Source: an uncultured Bacteroides sp. (GTDB lineage: Bacteria > Bacteroidota > Bacteroidia > Bacteroidales > Bacteroidaceae). From it: a stretch of DNA of 64,000 bases. The DNA lies in assembly GCA_949296575.1 (NCBI GenBank), contig CASFPE010000030.1:102458-166457 (forward strand), in the 5' to 3' direction. The notes beneath the pieces were generated by a model. The model made no database searches, was not told the origin of the DNA, and saw only the letters and a list, made by a program, of their open reading frames with translations. The position numbers were made by a program, and so were the translations under genes. Positions 45,697 through 54,174 of this stretch are shown one piece after another. Every line of letters begins with the position of its first letter. Position 1 is the first letter of the stretch.

Positions 45697-47847
45697 ATGA
45701 ACAAAAGACGCACACTCCTCATCACCTTGTCCTCTCTCCTCGCTGCCTTCACATTTGCAGGCCCGGTCAGCGTAAACGAAGCCAAAGAAGCCGCCATACG
45801 CTTCCTCGAAACCAATGCGCCGGCCAGCCAACAGGCTAAAACAAAAGCCCTGCATGCCCCAACATTGGAACTGGCTTACACAGCCACTTCGGCAGAAGGC
45901 GAAAGCAACTTTTACGTGTTCAACAGGGAGATGGGCAAAGGTTTCATCATCGTGTCGGGCGACGACCGCACGCAGCCCGTCTTGGGATACGCCGATTCCG
46001 GGAACTTCGACAACAGCAACCTCCCATGCAATTTCAAATACTGGTTGGACGGATGCCGGAACGCCATTGCCCGGATGAGCGGGAACGCCCCAATGGCAAA
46101 GAAAGCCACCGACACCAGCACGCCTGCACAACATCCCGATTCCGTGGAACCCCTCTTAGGGGACATTGCCTACGACCAAAGCGCACCCTACAACGACCTC
46201 TGCCCCACCGTAGGCCCATCAGAAAAGGCCGCCACAGGATGCTCGGCCACTGCCATGGCACAAGTCATGAAGTTCCACGAATACCCGGAACACGGCACCG
46301 GAGAATACACTTACAAGACGGAAAGCCTCGGACTCACCCTCCATGCCGACTTCGAGAACACATATTATAATTGGGAAAACATGCTGGACACTTACACGCA
46401 GAACATTTTCAAACCCAATTACAATACGGAACAAGCTGAAGCCATCGCCACGCTGATGTACCAATGCGGGGTGGCCATAGACATGGACTACAACACCTCC
46501 AGCAGCGCCACAGATTATGCCATGCTGGAAGCCTTTGCCACCCGATTCGGCTACGACAGTTCCACTCTCCGCCTGCTGCAACGCGACTATTGCACCAGCG
46601 AAGAATGGAAAGAAACCATCCGGGCGGAATTGGCCGCAGGCTACCCCGTCATCTACAACGGCCAGTCCATGGAGGGAGGGCATTCCTTCGTGTGCGACGG
46701 GTATGATGCCAACGGCTTGTTCCACATCAACTGGGGATGGGGAGGCTTGAGCAACGGGTACTTCGACCTCGACATCTTGGAACCCAACGTGCAAGGCATC
46801 GGGGGAAGCATGTCCGGCTTCAGCTTCATGCAAAGCGTCATCACCGGCATACGCCCTGCCGAAGAAGGCATGGAGCAAATGCCTCTGCAACCTGACCTGA
46901 AGCTGGCAGGCTTTGCCGTGGACAAAGAAAGCATGCCGGCAGACGGGACAGCAAACATTACCATCGTCATAGCCAACAACGGGTTAGGGACATTCAACGG
47001 CCATTTGGGAATCAAGGTGGAACCGGCAGACGGCCAAGGAAGAACCGAATACCACACCACCGACAAACCCATCGCATTGGAAACCGGGACGTGGAACCTG
47101 ATAACGAAAATCAGCGGCGACATGTTCCCTAAAGAAAAAGAATACTACATCAGCATTGCCAGCCAATCCGATGGCGACGACGAATGGGCGGAAATCCCAC
47201 TGCCGCCCGCCATTGCAGCCAACGTGAAAGCCATCGTGGCTGACGGCATCATCACATTCACCACAGAGGATTCCAAAGCCACGGTGGAAGCCAGCGGTTT
47301 CCAAGCCGCAGGCGAACTCTATAGCGGCAGGGAAGGTGCATTCAACTTCACCATCACCAACACGGGGACAGTCGAATACAACCAGCCTCTCATGGCCGTG
47401 ATGGTGGGAGGCTCCGCTATGCGCCCCACCATCGTCCCGCTCTGGATGCAGGGCGTTTACATCATGCCGGAGGAGACATGCGAAATGTCGTTCACCGCCA
47501 CCATCGATGCGGAAGAAGGCGAATACACCGCCATCCTCATGACGGCAGGAGCTGAGATTCTTGCCATGACGGACGTGACTGTGGCCAATGAAAACGCCCA
47601 CCTCACGGAAGTGGAAAGCCAAGAAACGCGCATCTACCCCGTCCCGACGAAAGAGTGGCTCTGCATCGAATGCGGGCAAACCATCCGCAGAGTGGAAATC
47701 TTCGACCTGTCAGGTACCGTCGTCCAAGCCGCATCACCCGGCAGCAGTTCAGCCAAGATGCACGTTCCGGCACTGCCCAAAGGCACTTACATCGTGAAAG
47801 TCCGCACAGACGACGAGACGGTTTGCCGGAAAATCATGAAAGAATAA
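45697..47847 (+). CDS. Secreted C10 (streptopain-like) cysteine protease
   Basis: Extracellular cysteine protease of family C10, 716 residues. A signal peptide (1-25) is followed by the Spi-type inhibitory propeptide (about 26-150). The mature catalytic domain has Cys in KAATGCSATAMAQV (about residue 180) and His in GGHSFVCDGY (about 329), followed by INWGWGG. After about residue 400 come two beta-sandwich domains and a C-terminal type IX-like tail (IEIFDLSGTVV style, LPKGTYIVKV). Related proteases of gut and oral Bacteroidales degrade host and microbial proteins; targets here are unknown. Confidence 0.92.
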   Translation: MNKRRTLLITLSSLLAAFTFAGPVSVNEAKEAAIRFLETNAPASQQAKTKALHAPTLELAYTATSAEGESNFYVFNREMGKGFIIVSGDDRTQPVLGYADSGNFDNSNLPCNFKYWLDGCRNAIARMSGNAPMAKKATDTSTPAQHPDSVEPLLGDIAYDQSAPYNDLCPTVGPSEKAATGCSATAMAQVMKFHEYPEHGTGEYTYKTESLGLTLHADFENTYYNWENMLDTYTQNIFKPNYNTEQAEAIATLMYQCGVAIDMDYNTSSSATDYAMLEAFATRFGYDSSTLRLLQRDYCTSEEWKETIRAELAAGYPVIYNGQSMEGGHSFVCDGYDANGLFHINWGWGGLSNGYFDLDILEPNVQGIGGSMSGFSFMQSVITGIRPAEEGMEQMPLQPDLKLAGFAVDKESMPADGTANITIVIANNGLGTFNGHLGIKVEPADGQGRTEYHTTDKPIALETGTWNLITKISGDMFPKEKEYYISIASQSDGDDEWAEIPLPPAIAANVKAIVADGIITFTTEDSKATVEASGFQAAGELYSGREGAFNFTITNTGTVEYNQPLMAVMVGGSAMRPTIVPLWMQGVYIMPEETCEMSFTATIDAEEGEYTAILMTAGAEILAMTDVTVANENAHLTEVESQETRIYPVPTKEWLCIECGQTIRRVEIFDLSGTVVQAASPGSSSAKMHVPALPKGTYIVKVRTDDETVCRKIMKE

Positions 47848-47926
47848 GAACCATCCGCCCATGCCTTGACAAATGAAGGGCGCACCTTTATCCGGCGCGC
47901 TCTTCATCTTGATTGCCGACAGGCCG

Positions 47927-48766
47927 TCACTTGCGGGCATACAAGGCCGCAGCCAGTTCCGGCAGGCCGGACTCGCCCGGCAAACCGGGATACGCCTCCT
48001 TCATCGCTCCCACAAAGGCACCGGCAGTGGCATTCGCCTGCAAAGCTTTCTTCACCGCCCCAAGGTAGGCCACCTTGAACTCCACGGCATCGCGGCCGGC
48101 TGCCCCGCCATGGCCGCCAATGAACAGTTCCGCACCCGAAGCCAACGAGTTTTCCGCCTCTGCTATTTCAGCGTCGATGGCTGCCGGGGAGGATACTTGC
48201 AAGTGGCTCACGTGGGACTTCGAGGGTACCCAATGCGTGTAATACACCTTCCCGCCAATCAGGATGCTGGCGCCGGGAAAGTCGGACGACGCGCCACGGC
48301 GGAACTCAAAGGTGACTCCCGCCCACGTCTGCACCGTGCCGAACGCCACTTCCGAGGCTTTTCCCGTGGGCATCGACACCATCGCGTCGCCAAACGCCTG
48401 CGCAAAGCCCTGCATCATGCCGCCATACACTTCGCCTTTCGTGAAGGCAGGCATCCCTTCCGCCATCACCACGTCGTGGCTTCCCGTGCCGCCCACGTGG
48501 TAATCGGTGACGCGGCGTTCCACCGGCTTGCCCAGCGCGGAAAGATAGGCATCAAACTCTGCGGCATTGTCCTTGAACAAAGGCTGCTCCATCGTGACCA
48601 CCGCGTTGTCGCCCTCAATGATGTAGCTTGCATCGCCCAGCGCGTCGTTCGTGTAATACACATGCAATTTGAAATTGTCGAAGGCATGCACTTCAAAACG
48701 TCCTTTTACTTGTGACATAACAGTAATTGTAAAGAGGTTAAACAAAACAAACAATACTTTTCTCAT
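47927..48766 (-). CDS. Metallo-beta-lactamase-fold protein with altered metal motif
   Basis: A 279-residue protein with the order of elements of the metallo-beta-lactamase fold (NAVVTMEQPLF, then a His-containing loop, GGKVYYTHW, LFIGGHGG near the end). The usual HxHxDH is replaced by DYHVGGTGSHD near residue 90, so the metal site is incomplete or differs. The first 16 residues are hydrophobic and may be a signal peptide, but no clear cleavage site follows; a second ATG at 48718 (MSQVKGRF) would give a cytoplasmic form. It is divergent from the HxlR regulator, which may control it. Function unknown. Confidence 0.72.
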   Translation of the reverse strand: MRKVLFVLFNLFTITVMSQVKGRFEVHAFDNFKLHVYYTNDALGDASYIIEGDNAVVTMEQPLFKDNAAEFDAYLSALGKPVERRVTDYHVGGTGSHDVVMAEGMPAFTKGEVYGGMMQGFAQAFGDAMVSMPTGKASEVAFGTVQTWAGVTFEFRRGASSDFPGASILIGGKVYYTHWVPSKSHVSHLQVSSPAAIDAEIAEAENSLASGAELFIGGHGGAAGRDAVEFKVAYLGAVKKALQANATAGAFVGAMKEAYPGLPGESGLPELAAALYARK

Positions 48767-48838
48767 AACTCTTGCTTCTTTTAAAGGGTTGAACGAATCC
48801 TATTAGTTACCAAAAGAGTTTTTATCTCTTTCGTGCTG

Positions 48839-48846
48839 CAAAGGTA
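48839..48846 (-). promoter_or_regulatory. -7 element of the metallo-hydrolase-like gene
   Basis: TACCTTTG on the minus strand, about 70 bp before the ATG at 48766. Confidence 0.5.
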
Positions 48847-48986
48847 AGGGCAAGGTTCTTATTATACAAGTAGGCACTTGTGCGTCACATACTTACGCAC
48901 GAGTAACCATTGCTGGACACAAGCCGGTTAAGGGATGCATTTTTTTGAAAAAAATTTTTCCGGCATTGCCAAAAGGAAGTTTTGCA

Positions 48987-48994
48987 TACCTTTG
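48987..48994 (+). promoter_or_regulatory. -7 element of the HxlR gene
   Basis: TACCTTTG on the plus strand, 28 bp before the ATG at 49023. It lies inside the longer upstream frame and so supports the shorter start. Confidence 0.6.
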
Positions 48995-49022
48995 CCGGGT
49001 CAACCCAAAAAACAAACCAGCC

Positions 49023-49400
49023 ATGGACAGGACAAGGATAGAAGATGCCATGTTCCCCGACTGCCCGATACGGAACATCTTGGCAAGAATCAGCGACAAG
49101 TGGTCGCTCTTGGTGATTTTCACGCTCGACAAGAGCGGAAAAAGCGCCATACGCTTCAAGGAACTGCAACGGGAAATCCCCGACATCTCGCAAAAGATGC
49201 TGACGGTGACGCTCCGCACGCTGGAGGAAGACGGCTACGTGACGCGCACCGTCTATCCCGAAGTGCCGCCCCGCGTGGAATACGCGCTGACGGCGCGGGC
49301 GCAATCCCTCCTGCCGCACATCAATGCACTGATAGCATGGGCATTGGAGAACAGGGATTCCATCATGGCAGACCGCCGGAAGGCCGCAAGGAGGCAGTGA
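49023..49400 (+). CDS. HxlR-family winged-helix regulator
   Basis: A 125-residue transcription regulator. The HxlR pattern is clear: a cysteine near the N-terminus (MFPDCPIRNILARISDKWSLLVI), a winged helix with RFKELQREIPDISQKMLTVTLRTLEEDGYVTR, and the wing sequence PPRVEYALT. The conserved Cys (residue 13) is used as a redox or electrophile sensor in characterised members such as YodB and HypR. Divergent from the metallo-hydrolase-like gene, its most likely target. Confidence 0.9.
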   Translation: MDRTRIEDAMFPDCPIRNILARISDKWSLLVIFTLDKSGKSAIRFKELQREIPDISQKMLTVTLRTLEEDGYVTRTVYPEVPPRVEYALTARAQSLLPHINALIAWALENRDSIMADRRKAARRQ

Positions 49401-49716
49401 GCCCAAGGCGGATTCCCGCCCCGGCTTGCCGCACGTGAAACCACGCGGCAACCCGCGCAAACCGCCCGCGCACCAAGAAGGAAACCGGATGCAGGCGGGA
49501 AACAAACCCGGATTGCCCGCATGGAAAACTCGTTTCATGCCGCCAAATTCTTTATCTCTAAGTTAGAGATGCACATCTCTAACCTAAAAATGCACATCCT
49601 TAGGCTGAGGATACACATCCTTAGGTTAGAGATAAAGAATTTGCACGGCTGAACCGAATTTTTTGCCCGTGCAAACCAACTTTTCCGGCGGCAAAGGCCG
49701 GGTTTTCCTCCCGCAC
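49401..49716. other. Intergenic region with 21-bp phased repeat
   Basis: No supported gene. It contains the repeat at 49545-49642; the rest is GC-rich and featureless. Confidence 0.5.
49545..49642. repeat. 21-bp phased repeat bounded by a 17-bp inverted repeat
   Basis: The outer arms (49545-49561 and 49626-49642) are a perfect 17-bp inverted pair. Inside, GCACATC/ACACATC-centred units recur every 21 bp with variants of TCTCTAACCTAAAAAT and TTAGGCTGAGG. The whole could fold as one long hairpin. Confidence 0.8.
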
Positions 49717-49759
49717 AAAAAAAGCCTGCGGGCAAGGGAGAATCCCCGCGCCCGCAGGC
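49717..49759 (-). terminator. Terminator of the 1428-residue protein gene
   Basis: A 10-bp stem (49724-49733 with 49750-49759) followed on the minus strand by seven T. It lies 58 bp past the stop codon. Confidence 0.8.
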
Positions 49760-49816
49760 CATGCCCCAAGCAAAGGGAAAGTGCGCCACGGGGCGCACCT
49801 TCACCGGGTTCAAACG

Positions 49817-52800
49817 TCAGGGTACGAACACTTTCACGGCACTGCCGCCGGCCCTCACAATATAGCAGCCGCTGCCGGCCGGAATGTCCATCACGCTTTC
49901 GCCGCTTGCCGCGAACACGGTCTTCCCGTCCACTGAATAGACGGCCACCGGCCCGCCGTCGGGGTTCACCACGCGGATGCTCCCCGGAACGGCATACACG
50001 GCCACCTTCGCCGTTTCCTCGCCGCCGATGGAAGTGCTGCTGCTGGCCTTGACTTCGTTGGAATAGCCGGACTCGCCCTTGTCATAGACGACGGTCACGG
50101 CATACGTGTACTCCGTCCCGGCCTCAACGGACTCGTCCGTGTAGCGGGCATCTGCCACCGGCGCGTCGTTCAGCTTCGCCCCGTCGCGGTAAACGTTGTA
50201 GCCCTCTATCGCCAATTCCTGCGGCTTCGCCGTGGCGGGGATGTAGGAGATGTCGTCGAAGAATATCGCGCTGCTGGCATAGGAAAGGTGGATGGCAAAA
50301 TACTTGGCCTCGGCAGGCAGGCGGAAGCTGTATTCCGTCCACTCCGTCGGCACTCCCTCCACCGTCTCTATTTCCACGAAGCTGCCGGTTTCCTTGCCGC
50401 CCGTGGAGTAAAGCACGGTGAAGCTCTCCAACCCGTAGTTGCCGAAGTTCAGGCTCTTCGCGTTGAGGGTGATGTCCTGCTCCACGGGGCTAAGCGCCGG
50501 CGAAACCAGCCAGTCGTCTTTCGGGTAGCTGTACGGGGAAATCAATATCTTGTCGCCCGACACGCTGTCCCAACCGTCGTCCTTCGTGGCAATGATTTGC
50601 GAGAGGTCTATCACCTGGAAGCTCATCGCGCCTTCCGCGTTCGGATAGGTAATCCACTCTCCTGCCGAAGTGCGGAAGCCCATGCTGTACGTGGACTGGT
50701 CGCCATCCACCAGCGTCCATTCGCCCAAGTCGGTGATGGTGAAAGCCTCGTAGGATTCAAAGTCCTCCACGGACGCTTCGGGCGGCAGATTCGCCAGGTC
50801 GGGAGCCGACCACGACAGTTCCACGGCCTCGCCCGTTCCCTTGGCCGCAAGGTCGCCTACCTTCGGGTAACCCGGCTCCTCGATTTCCACGATGACCGTG
50901 CCGGTGGCATTGTTCTGCACGTTCTGGTCGGCAGCATAATCCACCACCGCGCGGATGGCCGCTTCATGCAAATCAGAAACTTCGGGCGTGAACGCCAAGG
51001 TGGCCGCCACGCTCTGCCCGGCTTCCACGGGCGCACCGCTTTCCGTGCCAATCAGTTCATCGCCGTTGTAGAAGCTGACGGTGTAGCCCTCCGCCCTTTC
51101 CTGGCCGACATTCGCCACGGTGACGGATATTTCCTTCGTCTGCCCCACCTTGATTTTGGCAGGCGCGTCGATGGCGGAAGCCGCCAAGTTGTGCTGCAAG
51201 TCGTCGCGAAGGCAGATGTTGTCAATTTCAAGGGTCTGGTCCATCTCCAGCGCATTGCGTGTCACGAAGGCAAGCTGGATGAACTCCTGCCCCTTGAAGG
51301 CAGACATGTCAACCGTGCAGAGGCTCCATGCGCCGACATCATTTCTTAAATCCACCGTGGCAACCGTCTCGGCCTCCATCTGCGGGCTGAACACCTCAAG
51401 TGACAGTTCATCGTCTATTTCCGAATGACGCACATAAAACTCCATCACGGGCTTCTCCGTGTTGCCAATGCGGATTTTGGGCGATAGCAGCCTTGTCACC
51501 ATCGGCTCGCCTCCCATGCCCGACAAGGACATCAGGCCGTCGTCGCCGTCTTGCGAATCCATGCTGTACATCGGCATCCACATGTTGCTCCCCATTGCCG
51601 GGGTGTAAATCCACTCCGTGTAAGAAGCCCTCCCTTGCGGGAAAGATTCATGGAACGGCATCTCATAAGGAATGCCGACGGAGAGGTACGAGGAGTTGCC
51701 CTCCAAGCCCGTGCCTGCGGAAGAAGCAGCGGTGATGGTGTAGGCCACCGTCCTTTGCGCGTCGTCCAAGCCTTCGATGCGGTCCACGAAGCTCCGTTCC
51801 TCGATGCCGCTGGCCACTTCTTCCCATCCGCCGCGCTTCACGGTGTAGGTCAGTGCGTCCGTGTCCACATATCCGCCGTTGACGCCCACCGCAGAGGGCG
51901 CTTCCCAAGCCACCGTCACCACGCCGTACTCCAACTCACTGAGCGTGATGCTGCCCACGGCCTGCGGAATGTCGATGCCAATATAAGCCTGCTGCGAACA
52001 TTCGTCCCCGTTGCCCGATTCGTTGTAAGCAACCACCCGGTACGTATTGAAGCCCTCCGCCGGTTCCTTGTCCTCGAACGTCAAAGCCTGTCCGGGCATT
52101 GGCTCAGCGAACTCTTCCACCAACACGTCGCCCCTGTACAGTTCCACCTTCGCCAGCCCGTCCAACGGCTCGCCCTTGATGGTCGTCTCCGGCGCATCGA
52201 ACGACACAGTTGCCTGCAAGGCCCCTTTCTCTCCCGGCTGCACCTTCAGGTTGGAAACGGCTGCCGGGGCATTGGCCGACGCGATTTGCCGGACGGACAC
52301 GTTGTCCAAATCAAACGAATAAGCGCCGCCATCGCTCTCCGCATGGAAACCGATGTAGTACGTTGCCGATTGCGGCACGCGGAACTTCGCCTCCAGCGCC
52401 AGCCATTCAAAGTTCGTATTGAAGTCTTGCGACGGGAGCAGCACCGTGGACAACGACTCCACCTCCGGCAGATTGCCCAAGGCCACGCTGATGCGGTGAG
52501 CGTCCATCGAGTTGCACTTCACGGAAAAGCTCAGTTGGTAATACCCGTCTTCGTCCAGCTTGAGCGGAGGGGTCACCAGCCAGTCGTCGGCCTTTTCAGG
52601 AGTGTCGGCCATGTATTGCGCCACCTCCATGGCAATGTCCTGCTGCCAAGTGCGCCCGTCGCCGTTGGCATCCATCAGGGTGAACTGGTTGAAACGGGTG
52701 GTGGTGCTGAAATCCTCCTCGTATGGCATCTCGTAGCCCGGCCCCATGACCACTTTGTTCGACGATGCTTCTTCGCCTTCCATCCCGCCTGCCGCCGGGG

Positions 52801-54103
52801 TCACCACATACCAATACTGCGCCAGTTTGTCGGCCTCGATGTCCTCCGTGAAGGAAGTCTGCTGATAATCTTCATGCAAGACAACATTTCCCGGATACCT
52901 CACAACCCGATAGCGCAGGGAAGCTGCATCCACATAGCCTTGATGGATGCCTGTTCGGGGAGCTTTCCACGACAAGGCCACGGTGGCCTCGCTTTGCTTC
53001 TTCAGCGTCAGATTCTCTACTGCCGCCGGGGCATCCATGCCAATCCATTGGGACACGACAGCCCTTTCGCCAGTCCCCTTGTCGTTGGAAACGGTCAGCA
53101 CAAACTTGTAATCCCCTGCTTCCAACGTGATGTTCTCAAGGGAAATGGTCTCGCCCGGCTGCCCGGTGCCTTCTTTCACCTCATCATTCATTAACAAGGT
53201 ATAATCCAAAACGCCGTCCAAAGCCGCGCCGCCGCATGTCATGGTTGGCATCACAAAACGGATGCTGCCCGTCGTGCTTCCATTGGGGAAGTCCACTTGC
53301 AGGCCGTTGGCCTTTGCCGGGACATCTGCCGGGACTTCTTCCAAGATGAACAGCCCCGTGATTTCCTCCTCATTGGGGAAAAGGTAAAGCAGGGAAGCAT
53401 TCCCCGTGTCCAAGTCCACTTCATACAAGCCCGTGGCGCCGAAAGAAGTGGCCGCCCAATAGCATTTCCCGGTATTGGGGTCGATGGTGGCAGACTGCGC
53501 CATCATCGGGTAAATGCCCGTGTTCCCTATTTCGGCCATGGCAGCCGTAGCCTTGTCGATGCGGTACAACAGGCCGTCGCTGCCGATGCCATACAGTTGC
53601 CCTTCGTTGGAACAAACCAAAGCTGCCAGCGACATGCTGAAATCGGCAATGTACTCGTAGCTTCCTTCCTCCGGCACCAGCACGCCCAGCTTCGCCCCAT
53701 TGTCCACAAAGCAACCGTAAATGTTCCCGGTCGTCGGGTCGTAAGCCAAGTCCAACGCCGCGATATCTGTAGGATAAGCAGCCGTCTGCTCCCAAGTGTC
53801 AGCGTCATACACATAAAGCGTGTTGTCGTCCACGCTGAATGAATAATACGCATGGCCGGCATACACTCCGCCGCCTTGTGCGCAAAGCCCCGGCTCTATC
53901 TTCACAGGCGTGAACACTGCTCCCCCTTCCGTATTGAAGGAATAAAGCCCGGCATGGCTCTCGCCCACCCATTCATAAGACGATATGATGCTCCCGTAAA
54001 TGGTAGTGCCTCCCGATTGGCCAAAAGCCACAACCGGCATCAAGCAACACAGCACGAGTGCGAACACCGCCCGCTTCGTGATTTTTTTCTCACTTTTTCC
54101 CAT
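49817..54103 (-). CDS. Large secreted multidomain protein (choice-of-anchor J, Fn3, CARDB)
   Basis: A 1428-residue exported protein. A signal peptide (1-29) is followed by an N-terminal region (30-255) with beta-propeller-like repeats (LYSFNTEGG, LYVYDADTWEQ, GLYEVDLDTG). Then come Fn3-like segments, a choice-of-anchor J domain (about 460-620, DANGDGRTW and DDWLVTPP), two more Fn3 segments, a second choice-of-anchor domain (about 815-980), a CARDB-like domain (about 985-1090, AKIKVGQTKEISVTVANVGQ), a third sandwich domain with DDWLVSPAL, an Fn3 segment and a type IX-like tail (VAVYSVDGKTV, SGCYIVRAGG). It is a larger relative of the protein at 28336-30120. Function unknown; adhesion or glycan binding is possible. 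Confidence 0.88.
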   Translation of the reverse strand: MGKSEKKITKRAVFALVLCCLMPVVAFGQSGGTTIYGSIISSYEWVGESHAGLYSFNTEGGAVFTPVKIEPGLCAQGGGVYAGHAYYSFSVDDNTLYVYDADTWEQTAAYPTDIAALDLAYDPTTGNIYGCFVDNGAKLGVLVPEEGSYEYIADFSMSLAALVCSNEGQLYGIGSDGLLYRIDKATAAMAEIGNTGIYPMMAQSATIDPNTGKCYWAATSFGATGLYEVDLDTGNASLLYLFPNEEEITGLFILEEVPADVPAKANGLQVDFPNGSTTGSIRFVMPTMTCGGAALDGVLDYTLLMNDEVKEGTGQPGETISLENITLEAGDYKFVLTVSNDKGTGERAVVSQWIGMDAPAAVENLTLKKQSEATVALSWKAPRTGIHQGYVDAASLRYRVVRYPGNVVLHEDYQQTSFTEDIEADKLAQYWYVVTPAAGGMEGEEASSNKVVMGPGYEMPYEEDFSTTTRFNQFTLMDANGDGRTWQQDIAMEVAQYMADTPEKADDWLVTPPLKLDEDGYYQLSFSVKCNSMDAHRISVALGNLPEVESLSTVLLPSQDFNTNFEWLALEAKFRVPQSATYYIGFHAESDGGAYSFDLDNVSVRQIASANAPAAVSNLKVQPGEKGALQATVSFDAPETTIKGEPLDGLAKVELYRGDVLVEEFAEPMPGQALTFEDKEPAEGFNTYRVVAYNESGNGDECSQQAYIGIDIPQAVGSITLSELEYGVVTVAWEAPSAVGVNGGYVDTDALTYTVKRGGWEEVASGIEERSFVDRIEGLDDAQRTVAYTITAASSAGTGLEGNSSYLSVGIPYEMPFHESFPQGRASYTEWIYTPAMGSNMWMPMYSMDSQDGDDGLMSLSGMGGEPMVTRLLSPKIRIGNTEKPVMEFYVRHSEIDDELSLEVFSPQMEAETVATVDLRNDVGAWSLCTVDMSAFKGQEFIQLAFVTRNALEMDQTLEIDNICLRDDLQHNLAASAIDAPAKIKVGQTKEISVTVANVGQERAEGYTVSFYNGDELIGTESGAPVEAGQSVAATLAFTPEVSDLHEAAIRAVVDYAADQNVQNNATGTVIVEIEEPGYPKVGDLAAKGTGEAVELSWSAPDLANLPPEASVEDFESYEAFTITDLGEWTLVDGDQSTYSMGFRTSAGEWITYPNAEGAMSFQVIDLSQIIATKDDGWDSVSGDKILISPYSYPKDDWLVSPALSPVEQDITLNAKSLNFGNYGLESFTVLYSTGGKETGSFVEIETVEGVPTEWTEYSFRLPAEAKYFAIHLSYASSAIFFDDISYIPATAKPQELAIEGYNVYRDGAKLNDAPVADARYTDESVEAGTEYTYAVTVVYDKGESGYSNEVKASSSTSIGGEETAKVAVYAVPGSIRVVNPDGGPVAVYSVDGKTVFAASGESVMDIPAGSGCYIVRAGGSAVKVFVP

Positions 54104-54133
54104 AGTTTCGATTGTTTTTAATTATTATACTGA

Positions 54134-54149
54134 TATATTTGCAAACATA
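54134..54149. promoter_or_regulatory. Overlapping palindromic divergent promoters
   Basis: TATATTTG (54134-54141, plus strand) and TATGTTTG (54149-54142, minus strand) abut to form TATATTTGCAAACATA, a palindrome with one mismatch. The plus element serves the gene at 54175, the minus element the gene starting at 54103. Confidence 0.65.
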
Positions 54150-54174
54150 TTAAAAATATTAATTAAAACAAACG

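Noticed and set aside
49535..49813. Minus-strand 92-codon open frame with heptads such as LRMCILS
   Set aside because: The repeat is a DNA structure with inverted ends; the frame also runs through a terminator.
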